The translations under genes were made by a program, and so were the position numbers. 5,705 nucleotides of DNA from Oscillospiraceae bacterium (lineage in GTDB: Bacteria; Bacillota; Clostridia; Oscillospirales; Ruminococcaceae): contig JAQUTM010000143.1 of the NCBI GenBank assembly GCA_028694405.1, forward strand, positions 1 through 5,705. The letters run 5' to 3'. This document shows positions 1 through 5,702 of this stretch, piece by piece (position 1 is the first letter of the stretch; every line of letters starts with the position of its first letter). The notes beneath the pieces are model-generated. The model was not told the DNA's origin. It saw nothing but the letters and a program-made list of their open reading frames with translations, and did no database searches.

Positions 1-183
1 CTGTAAAATGGGCATGGCAAAGGCGGCTGTTTTGCCGGTACCGGTTTGGGCACAGCCAACTAAATCTCGGCCTTGTAAAACGCCGGGAATAGCCTGCTCT
101 TGTATAGAAGAAGGCTCAGTATAGCCAATTTCATTAATTGCTTTTAAAATTGCGGGTGATAAGTTTAATTCGTTAAATTTCAT
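1..183 (-). CDS. DEAD-box ATP-dependent RNA helicase, N-terminal fragment (runs off the left edge)
   Basis: The first 61 residues of a DEAD-box RNA helicase are visible. These enzymes use ATP to unwind or remodel RNA duplexes in ribosome assembly, mRNA decay or cold adaptation. The Q motif lies at residues 20-28 (GYTEPSSIQ, with Q28 expected to read the adenine), with the customary upstream aromatic residue at F3, and Walker A (motif I) at residues 45-52 (AQTGTGKT). The DEAD motif and the second RecA domain lie outside the window. The ATG at 181-183 is supported by AAAGGA at 191-196 with a 7-base spacer, and the protein starts in the usual way for the family, directly before the Q-motif region. 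It is transcribed divergently from the TtcA-like gene. The subfamily (CshA, DeaD or RhlE type) cannot be decided without the C-terminal part, so no symbol is given. Confidence 0.93.
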   Translation of the reverse strand, partial: MKFNELNLSPAILKAINEIGYTEPSSIQEQAIPGVLQGRDLVGCAQTGTGKTAAFAMPILQ

Positions 184-210
184 GTAATAATCCTTTGGTT
201 TTTAATTTCT

Positions 211-239
211 TTCAAATATGTTATTCTTATAAGTATAAA
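211..239 (+). promoter_or_regulatory. Weak candidate promoter for the TtcA-like gene, overlapping the divergent promoter
   Basis: On the plus strand, TTCAAA (211-216) and TATAAA (234-239) are 17 bases apart, with 4/6 and 5/6 consensus matches. The -10 box overlaps the -10 box proposed for the divergent helicase gene (232-237), so the two could not be occupied at the same time if both are real. The leader would be about 80 bases. An alternative -10 (TATACA, 276-281) has no recognisable -35 partner. Chance matches are common in DNA this AT-rich. Confidence 0.25.
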
Positions 240-260
240 CGTTTCTTAAGGTAAAGTAAA
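232..260 (-). promoter_or_regulatory. Candidate SigA-type promoter for the DEAD-box helicase gene
   Basis: Read on the minus strand, TTTACT (255-260) and TATACT (232-237) are separated by 17 bases and match the -35 and -10 consensus at 4/6 and 5/6 positions. This would give a leader of roughly 40 bases before the ATG at 183. It is based only on consensus matching in AT-rich DNA. Confidence 0.45.
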
Positions 261-315
261 TAAAATACCACAGTGTATACAAAACCAAACGGTCATAAAG
301 CAAGGGTAAAGTAAT

Positions 316-320
316 GGAGG
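316..320 (+). promoter_or_regulatory. Ribosome binding site that favours the start at 326
   Basis: GGAGG lies 5 bases before the ATG at 326. An in-frame ATG at 314 overlaps this site and would add only four residues (MEDK); it has a weaker AAGGG at 302-306, 7 bases upstream. The stronger Shine-Dalgarno match favours 326, although the 5-base gap is at the short end of the usual range. Confidence 0.6.
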
Positions 321-325
321 ATAAA

Positions 326-1156
326 ATGGAAAAGGCATCTATGGCTCTGCGCAGTGTCACAAAAAAATACAGTAAGGCAATCTGGGGAAAATTTACCGGA
401 GCCATAAAAGATTACAATTTAATAGAGAAAGGCGATAAAATTGCCGTTTGCATTTCCGGGGGAAAAGACAGTATGCTGTTGGCGGTTTGTATGCAGCAGC
501 TGCAAAAACACAGTAAAACACCCTTTGAAGTACGTTATCTGGTAATGGACCCCGGTTATAGTGCAGCCAATCGTAAAAAAATTGCAGACAATGCCGCCGC
601 CTTAAATATTCCCATTGAAATATTTGATACGGATATTTTTGAAGTAGTGGATAACGTGCCAAAGTCTCCCTGCTATTTGTGTGCGCGTATGCGCCGCGGT
701 TGGCTTTATAAGTTGGCGCAGCAAGCCGGCTGTAATAAAATTGCATTGGGACATCATTTTGACGATGTGACGGAGACAGTCATGATGAGTATTTTATTTG
801 GCGGGGAGATAAAATCTATGCCGCCTAAGCTGCGCAGCGCTAATTATGCGGGCATGGAGTTGATTCGCCCCCTTTACCTGGTGCGGGAGGCAGATATAAT
901 TGCCTGGACGCGATATAACGATTTAAACTTTATACGATGTGCTTGCCGCGTTACCAAGGACGATGAAACCACACATAATTCTAAGCGTGCAGAGGTAAAA
1001 CAGCTTTTAAATGCTTTGCGCTTACAAAACCCTCAGGTTGACGATAACATATTTAAAAGTATCCACAATGTGAGGTTGGACACATTACCGCGGTATATTC
1101 AAAATGGGGTAGTACACGATTTTAACGACCGTTATGCGGAAATAACAGAAGAATAA
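326..1156 (+). CDS. ttcA: TtcA-family tRNA 2-thiocytidine synthetase (PP-loop ATPase, iron-sulfur protein)
   Basis: In characterised members TtcA replaces the C2 oxygen of cytidine 32 in the tRNA anticodon loop with sulfur; it activates the base by adenylation and uses a [4Fe-4S] cluster. This protein has 276 residues, somewhat shorter than E. coli TtcA. Visible motifs, numbered from Met at 326, are the PP-loop SGGKDS (44-49), the first Cys pair CYLC (C116, C119) followed by ARMRRG, GHHFDD (142-147), the family block MPPKL (165-169) and IRPLYLVREADI (about 180-191). The later Cys motif is CAC (C205, C207) instead of the C-X-X-C found in E. coli. In E. coli three cysteines hold the cluster, and C116, C119 and C205 would be the equivalents, so the cluster site appears preserved. 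An in-frame ATG at 314 is an alternative start. The gene is probably monocistronic: its neighbours on both sides point the other way and a terminator begins at its stop codon. A related PP-loop thiolase acting on another position cannot be excluded. Confidence 0.85.
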   Translation: MEKASMALRSVTKKYSKAIWGKFTGAIKDYNLIEKGDKIAVCISGGKDSMLLAVCMQQLQKHSKTPFEVRYLVMDPGYSAANRKKIADNAAALNIPIEIFDTDIFEVVDNVPKSPCYLCARMRRGWLYKLAQQAGCNKIALGHHFDDVTETVMMSILFGGEIKSMPPKLRSANYAGMELIRPLYLVREADIIAWTRYNDLNFIRCACRVTKDDETTHNSKRAEVKQLLNALRLQNPQVDDNIFKSIHNVRLDTLPRYIQNGVVHDFNDRYAEITEE

Positions 1157-1196
1157 AAAGCCGCCCTATGCACAGTTTGTGCAGTGGGCGGCTTTT
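1156..1196. terminator. Intrinsic terminator, probably bidirectional
   Basis: AAAAGCCGCCC (1156-1166) pairs perfectly with GGGCGGCTTTT (1186-1196). After a 2x2 internal mismatch, a second 6-bp helix follows (1169-1174 with 1178-1183), closed by a 3-base loop. On the plus strand the hairpin ends in TTTT right after the TtcA-like gene, whose TAA shares its last base with the stem. On the minus strand it ends in TTTTT, about 75 bases past the stop of the nuclease-helicase gene. The GC-rich stem with A and T flanks on both sides fits use by both converging genes. The 72 bases from 1197 to 1268 hold only A-rich sequence. Confidence 0.85.
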
Positions 1197-1268
1197 GTAT
1201 GCGAAAAAAGCAGAAAAAAGTTTAATAAACCAGAAAAACACAAGGGCTTTTTTAAATTTTGCAAAAGC

Positions 1269-3617
1269 TTATGTCTGCCAAAAGGCATCTAGTTCTTGTT
1301 CCAGCTGTGAACAGTTTTTTATGGTTTTAAACTGTTGCCAGTGCTTGGGAAAAAGCTGCTGGTAAGCACTTGTGGTAAAGCGGTCATCAATGAGCAAAAC
1401 AGCACCTTTGTCCTGTTCGGTACGAATAACGCGTCCCGCAGCTTGCAGCACTTTGTTCATGCCGGGATAACGATAGGCAAAGTCAAATCCATAGCCGTTT
1501 TTTTCGTTAAAGTAGTCCCGTATTACATCGCGTTCGCTGCCAATTTGCGGCAAACCTACCCCGATTATAGCACAGCCGATAAGCCTTTCACCGGCTAAGT
1601 CAATGCCTTCACCGTATATGCCGCCTAAAACGCAAAAGCCCAAAAGCGTGTGCGTAGTATCTGCTTGAAAGCGGTTTAAAAATGTTTCACGGGCAAGTTC
1701 GTCCATTTCACTTTCCTGCAACAAAACCTGAATATCCGGAAAAGCCCCACAAAAAGCCTCATAAATTAACCGCATATACGCATAGCTTGGAAAATATGCA
1801 ATATAATTGCCCTGTCTTTTGCTGATAAAGGTATACAGCATTTTTACAATATCTGCACAGGACTGCTCTCGGTTGATATATTTTGTGCTGATAGTATCTG
1901 CTACATATACACCCAGATTGGCGGTACAAAAAGGGCTTTCGATATTTAAAATTTTTGTGTTTTCTCTTCCGCCTAAAAGGTCTCTGTAATAATCCAGTGG
2001 GTTTAAAGTGGCGGAAAAAACAACAGCTGCGTTGCCTAACTTTAAGGAGTCATCTAAAAAAGTGCAAGGGTCTAAACAAAAAAGCTTTACGATAACATTG
2101 CTGCCGCTTAAATAAATTAAGGTTGTATAATTCTCTTTGTAATTATCGGCAATACGCATATAAAATTTTGTGTTGAAGTAAAGCGATAACATCTCTTGTT
2201 CCAGCGCGTTGCCCTTGTTGTCATTTAACCATTCCTCTGCGTAACGAATAAAATCGCGCAGAGGAGTATCCAATTCTTGCGGCAGTTTTGGCTGGGTATA
2301 TTGTTTTTTGCTGCCGCAAAGGTGGCGTAATGCTATAAATGCAGTATTTATTTTACCCAAAGCCGCGTACAGCTTTTTATGCTCTTTACCCATTTGCTTG
2401 CGCAGCTCAAAAAATGCATTTTTGTCCAAAATAGCAGAGTACATTTCGCGGCTGCGCTCTACCAAGTTGTGGGCTTCGTCTATCAAAAAAGTATAGTCAC
2501 CGCCGCGTCCCTCAAAAAAGCGCATCAAATGAACGACAGGGTCAAACAAGTAGTTGTAATCGCAAATAATACAGTCGCACCAAGTGCTGAGGTCGAGAGA
2601 CAGCTCATAAGGGCACAGGCAATATTGCTGTGCATAAGCTTCGATTAACGCACGGTCAAATACGGTATTGTTTTGTAAAATTGTGTAAAGCGCGTCGTTA
2701 ATACGGCTAAAATATCCCTCTGCCCGCGGACAGGCTTCGGGTGTACAATTACGTTCCTGCATACAGCAAATTTTATCTTTAGCAGTAAGTACAATGCTTT
2801 TTAATTGCAGGGGAGAAGATGCAGGCATAGTGGAGGCTAAGATACCAATCGCCTCTTGGGCGGCCTGCCGCGTAATGGTTTTAGCAGTTAAATAAAATAT
2901 TTTTTCTCCGTAATTTTCACCCATGGCTTTTAGTGCGGGAAAAAGGGTAGACATGGTTTTGCCTGTACCGGTAGGGGCACAGGCAAACAGGCGCTGCTGT
3001 TCTGCAATGCAGCGGTAAACTGCAATGGCAAATTCACGCTGCCCCCTGCGATAACCCGAAAAAGGAAAGCTGAGTTGCTGCAACGAGGCGTTGCGCGTTG
3101 CCTGCCAAGAAAGCGTAAGCAATGCCCATTTTTCGTATTGCTGCAATAAATCCACAAAAAAGTCTGCCAAAGCAGCGGCAGTAAATTGACGCCGAAATTG
3201 TTTTACTTCATCTGTGTCAATTTGATAATAGGTAAGCTGTAAAGTTAACTGAGATATCTTTTCGTTACAGCACAAAATGTGCCCATAACACATTGCCTGC
3301 GCCCAGTGTACAGGGTAGGTTTCGGAGGTTAAAGTTTCTAAAGGAATTTCTATAGTTTTAATTTCATCTATGCAAACTTCAGCAGATTCGGTAATTATGC
3401 CGTCTGCACGGCCAAATACGGTATAAGTAACATCGTTTAACTGCTGTGTTATGGATAGGCTCACTTCCGCTTTATAATGTTTACCTGCGGCTTTTTGCAG
3501 CTTACGATGAATCCGACTGCCCAACAGAGCACGGTCTACACTTGAAAAGCGGCTGTCAATGTTTCCGTTGCGGAGTAAAAATTCAACAAGCGCTCTAACC
3601 GGCAATTTTAATTCCAT
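1269..3617 (-). CDS. PD-(D/E)XK nuclease fused to an XPD/DinG-type iron-sulfur DNA helicase
   Basis: This 782-residue protein is probably cytoplasmic and acts in DNA repair or recombination. Residues 1-165 look like a Cas4/RecB-type nuclease: H37 in GSRIHRKL, D72 in GRADG, E85-X-K87 in IDEIKT, and Q107-X3-Y111. A superfamily 2 helicase follows, with Walker A APTGTGKT (214-221), DEAH (380-383), SAT (535-537), GIYGEGIDL (666-674) and QAAGRVIR (725-732). Between Walker A and DEAH lie cysteines 284, 285, 291, 296, 333 and 335, with C335 in CPYELS. This matches the four-cysteine [4Fe-4S] domain of XPD and DinG, which work as 5'-to-3' helicases on single-stranded DNA. All expected nuclease and helicase motifs are intact. 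The ATG at 3615-3617 is supported by AAAGGCGG at 3624-3631, and the N-terminus fits the family. Firmicute genomes carry similar proteins, usually annotated only as ATP-dependent DNA helicase. The substrate is unknown, and no cas genes are nearby. Confidence 0.9.
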   Translation of the reverse strand: MELKLPVRALVEFLLRNGNIDSRFSSVDRALLGSRIHRKLQKAAGKHYKAEVSLSITQQLNDVTYTVFGRADGIITESAEVCIDEIKTIEIPLETLTSETYPVHWAQAMCYGHILCCNEKISQLTLQLTYYQIDTDEVKQFRRQFTAAALADFFVDLLQQYEKWALLTLSWQATRNASLQQLSFPFSGYRRGQREFAIAVYRCIAEQQRLFACAPTGTGKTMSTLFPALKAMGENYGEKIFYLTAKTITRQAAQEAIGILASTMPASSPLQLKSIVLTAKDKICCMQERNCTPEACPRAEGYFSRINDALYTILQNNTVFDRALIEAYAQQYCLCPYELSLDLSTWCDCIICDYNYLFDPVVHLMRFFEGRGGDYTFLIDEAHNLVERSREMYSAILDKNAFFELRKQMGKEHKKLYAALGKINTAFIALRHLCGSKKQYTQPKLPQELDTPLRDFIRYAEEWLNDNKGNALEQEMLSLYFNTKFYMRIADNYKENYTTLIYLSGSNVIVKLFCLDPCTFLDDSLKLGNAAVVFSATLNPLDYYRDLLGGRENTKILNIESPFCTANLGVYVADTISTKYINREQSCADIVKMLYTFISKRQGNYIAYFPSYAYMRLIYEAFCGAFPDIQVLLQESEMDELARETFLNRFQADTTHTLLGFCVLGGIYGEGIDLAGERLIGCAIIGVGLPQIGSERDVIRDYFNEKNGYGFDFAYRYPGMNKVLQAAGRVIRTEQDKGAVLLIDDRFTTSAYQQLFPKHWQQFKTIKNCSQLEQELDAFWQT

Positions 3618-3645
3618 TTTTAACCGCCTTTCTCTTTTATAATTT

Positions 3646-3674
3646 AGTATAGCATATTTTAGATATAGTGCATA
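3646..3674 (-). promoter_or_regulatory. Extended -10 promoter for the nuclease-helicase gene
   Basis: Read on the minus strand, TGC-TATACT (-10 at 3646-3651, TG at 3653-3654) is an extended -10 element. The hexamer 17 bases upstream (TATGCA, 3669-3674) is a poor -35 at 3/6, as is common when an extended -10 is present. Transcription would begin near 3639, giving a leader of about 20 bases before the ATG at 3617. An A8 run (3692-3699) upstream could add DNA curvature. Confidence 0.6.
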
Positions 3675-3678
3675 TTTT
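3652..3678. repeat. Direct repeat GCATATTTT across the nuclease-helicase promoter
   Basis: GCATATTTT occurs at 3652-3660 and again at 3670-3678, exactly 18 bases apart. The first copy abuts the -10 box and the second covers the -35 region of the minus-strand promoter. This placement would suit an operator bound by a dimeric repressor, but the repeat is short and AT-rich, so chance is possible. Confidence 0.35.
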
Positions 3679-3722
3679 ATGGAAAATTATGAAAAAAAAT
3701 TGAAGTTAACTGATGAAATTTA

Positions 3723-3751
3723 TTGTATCCTGTAAAAGCAAATGCTATACT
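3723..3751 (+). promoter_or_regulatory. Extended -10 promoter for the GGDEF-EAL gene
   Basis: TTGTAT (3723-3728, 3/6 including TTG) and TATACT (3746-3751, 5/6) are 17 bases apart, and TGC directly before the -10 (3743-3745) gives the extended form. Transcription would start near 3758, leaving a leader of about 88 bases before the ATG at 3846. Confidence 0.6.
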
Positions 3752-3755
3752 AAAA

Positions 3756-3767
3756 TGCAGTGCTGCA
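3756..3767. other. Short dyad TGCAG-TG-CTGCA at the predicted transcription start
   Basis: TGCAG (3756-3760) and CTGCA (3763-3767) form a 5-bp inverted repeat with a 2-base centre, placed at about +1 of the GGDEF-EAL promoter. It could be a repressor half-site pair. The loop is too short for a stable RNA hairpin unless the innermost pair opens. AAATGC also repeats on both sides of the -10 (3740-3745 and 3753-3758). Confidence 0.25.
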
Positions 3768-3806
3768 AATAGAAGTTTAAATTTTATTTTGAGTTTTTAT
3801 TGATAC

Positions 3807-3828
3807 TGTTTTGTCAAAGGGCAAAACA
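3807..3828 (+). other. Leader hairpin upstream of the GGDEF-EAL start
   Basis: TGTTTTGTC (3807-3815) pairs with GGCAAAACA (3820-3828), one pair being G-U, around an AAAG loop. It ends 8 bases before the Shine-Dalgarno AGGTGA (3837-3842). An alternative TTGA/TCAA pairing (3800-3803 with 3814-3817) would exclude it. It has no U-run, so it is not a terminator, and the leader lacks the conserved features of a cyclic-di-GMP riboswitch that I could recognise. Confidence 0.35.
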
Positions 3829-3845
3829 AGAAAAGTAGGTGAACA

Positions 3846-5702
3846 ATGTACTATAATATAAGCTATGAGCTGTGTGCTTTGCCGTTTTTATTTATTATGA
3901 TTGTTTACTATTTTACCAAAACCAACATTACAAATTTATGCGGGCGCATTTTTGCGGGCTTTATGGCTTTATCCGTGTGCACTATTTTAACAGATATACT
4001 GACAGCTTATACTATTTCTTACAGTGCGTCTGTTCCGCTGTGGTTAAATATGTGGCTTAACGCCTTTTGCTACTTTTTTCAAACCTTACAGGTGATTTGG
4101 TTTTTTGTTTATGTAGTTGTTTTTACAGAAAACTGGAAACGTGAACACTTAAAGCGGCTTTGTATCTATCTGCTTCCGGGTGTTATCAGCTTAATATGCG
4201 TGCTGGTTACCCCTTTTACAAAGTTGGGATTCTTTTTTGATGCTGATATGAAGTATCACCATGGACCGCTGTTTGCTTGGCTTTATGTTATGTGTGCCAC
4301 ATATATGATAGGCGCACTTGTGCTGGTGTTTCGCAGCCGCAAAAATATTGCCGCTATTCAGTTTTGGACCATTTATTCTTTTGTGATTTTAATGGCGATA
4401 GCACTTGTAATTCAGCTTTTCTTTCCAGCGTATCTCTTGTCAGGTGCAGCGGTAACGCTTTCTGTTTTTATGATGTATTTGACCATGCAAAATCCCGATG
4501 AGTATATAGATAAGCTTACAGGCGTTTATAGAAGATCGGCATTGTTGTTAACTTTGGAAAAATATTATAACCAAAAAAAAGAGTGCTTTTTGGTTATAAT
4601 AGATTTAAACAATTTTAAAATTGTAAACAATGTATTTGGCTTAAAAGCAGGTGATGCTTTAATGGCTCAAATTGCGGATTATTTAAACGATATTTGTACC
4701 CAAAAGACGGTTTTTCGTCTAAACGGAGATAGATTTATTATAACCACACTGTCAGAAACTTTGTGTGACAGTTTATGTGTGCAAATACAAAATCGTTTTA
4801 ATGCCAGCTGGCGAATAGCGCATACCGATATTAACTTGCATGCCAGCGTTTGCAGGCTGCCGGTAAGCCGATATGCAGGTAATTTAGAAGATGCTATGAA
4901 ATTGCAAGAAAGTGCAATCTACTATTTAAAGAGCAGAAAAAAAGGTAATTTTTTAAATGTAAATCAAACTACGGCAGCGGCTATAAACCGTAGAAATATT
5001 ATTGAAACAGAACTGCGTGCCATGTTAGGCGCCAAAGCTTTAGAAGTATATTTTCAGCCTATTTACAGCAGTGTTAAAGAGTGCGTTACAGGCGCAGAGG
5101 TACTGCTGCGAATGCCGCAAACCAGCATTGGGTACGTTTCACCGGAAGAGTTTATCCCTATAGCCGAGCAAATCGGACTAATAAATAGTATAGGCACCTT
5201 CGTGCTGGAAAAAACCTGCGAGTTTATTGCCGAAAATCAGTTGTGGAATTACAATATAGATGTAATTCATATAAATTTATCCACTGTTCAATGTATGGAA
5301 ATTAAGTTGAGCGAACGAATTGTGGACATTTTAACCCAGTATAAAGTACCGCCCGGTTTAATTAACTTTGAAATTACGGAAACAGCAGTAATTGCATCTG
5401 CAAATCAGTTGCGCAAAACCATGTTTGAATTACAAAAATGCGGTATTACCTTTTCTATGGACGACTATGGAAACGGGTACGCCAGCAGCAGCACCATGAT
5501 AGAATTTCCGTTTAACACGATTAAAATAGACAAATCGTTACTTTGGAATTGCGAAACCAGTGAAAAGGCAAAAATTTTATATACCAATACTGTCAACATG
5601 ATAAAGCAGATGAAAATGACTGTAGTGGCAGAAGGCGCGGAGACAGTTGAGCAAATAAATCTGTTACAAAAAATGGGTGTAGATTATATTCAAGGCTTTT
5701 AG
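3846..5702 (+). CDS. Seven-helix membrane protein with degenerate GGDEF and EAL domains; probable c-di-GMP phosphodiesterase, truncated C-terminus
   Basis: EAL domains hydrolyse cyclic-di-GMP to pGpG. About seven hydrophobic helices (near residues 7-23, 34-56, 66-93, 104-124, 141-162, 172-194 and 195-213) form a membrane sensor whose ligand is unknown; seven helices would put the output domains in the cytoplasm. The GGDEF domain starts at DKLTGVYRR (222-230). Its signature is NGDRF (293-297), D-to-N at N262 changes the IND motif, and no RxxD inhibitory site precedes it, so cyclase activity is unlikely. The EAL domain keeps E418 (as EVLLR), N477, E509, D539-D540, K560, E596 and Q616, the catalytic set known from RocR-type enzymes, so it is probably active. 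The frame ends with TAG at 5700-5702, directly after QGF (616-618). EAL domains normally continue about 15-20 more residues through a YFSKP-like segment. The start has AGGTGA at 3837-3842. Confidence 0.9.
   Translation: MYYNISYELCALPFLFIMIVYYFTKTNITNLCGRIFAGFMALSVCTILTDILTAYTISYSASVPLWLNMWLNAFCYFFQTLQVIWFFVYVVVFTENWKREHLKRLCIYLLPGVISLICVLVTPFTKLGFFFDADMKYHHGPLFAWLYVMCATYMIGALVLVFRSRKNIAAIQFWTIYSFVILMAIALVIQLFFPAYLLSGAAVTLSVFMMYLTMQNPDEYIDKLTGVYRRSALLLTLEKYYNQKKECFLVIIDLNNFKIVNNVFGLKAGDALMAQIADYLNDICTQKTVFRLNGDRFIITTLSETLCDSLCVQIQNRFNASWRIAHTDINLHASVCRLPVSRYAGNLEDAMKLQESAIYYLKSRKKGNFLNVNQTTAAAINRRNIIETELRAMLGAKALEVYFQPIYSSVKECVTGAEVLLRMPQTSIGYVSPEEFIPIAEQIGLINSIGTFVLEKTCEFIAENQLWNYNIDVIHINLSTVQCMEIKLSERIVDILTQYKVPPGLINFEITETAVIASANQLRKTMFELQKCGITFSMDDYGNGYASSSTMIEFPFNTIKIDKSLLWNCETSEKAKILYTNTVNMIKQMKMTVVAEGAETVEQINLLQKMGVDYIQGF

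Larger units (their letters stand above)
3643..3754. repeat. 13-base inverted repeat carrying both divergent -10 elements
   Basis: ATGCTATACTAAA occurs on the plus strand at 3742-3754 and, perfectly, on the minus strand at 3643-3655. Each copy holds the extended -10 of one of the two divergent promoters, 86 bases apart. Part of the match follows from consensus (TGNTATACT), but the flanking AT before and AAA after are shared as well. Confidence 0.7.

Noticed and set aside
202..405. 67-codon minus-strand open frame between the DEAD-box gene and ttcA
   Set aside because: It overlaps the start of the well-supported TtcA-like gene and the promoter region, has no convincing ribosome binding site, and its translation shows no recognisable family.
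1257..1266. TTTTGCAAAA palindrome next to the stop of the nuclease-helicase gene
   Set aside because: It is a 10-base AT-rich palindrome with no loop and no following T-run; the strong hairpin at 1156-1196 already explains termination.
1168..1365. 65-codon plus-strand open frame after ttcA
   Set aside because: It begins inside the terminator hairpin and runs into the antisense of the nuclease-helicase gene; the cysteine-rich look comes from antisense codons.
393..3157. Several 60-117-codon open frames lying antisense or out of frame inside ttcA and the nuclease-helicase gene
   Set aside because: They lie wholly or almost wholly within intact genes whose motifs confirm the other frame, and none has its own start signals or family features.
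1269..3617. Possible Cas4 and a CRISPR system
   Set aside because: The Cas4-like domain is fused to a helicase, no regularly spaced repeats occur anywhere in the window, and no other cas-like gene is present.
3752..3845. Cyclic-di-GMP riboswitch ahead of the GGDEF-EAL gene
   Set aside because: The leader is AT-rich with one short hairpin and lacks the two-helix tetraloop-receptor architecture expected of class I or the pseudoknot of class II, as far as I can see by eye.
3872..4501. Two short plus-strand open frames within the membrane part of the GGDEF-EAL gene
   Set aside because: They are +1 or +2 frame shadows of a continuous membrane-helix coding region.
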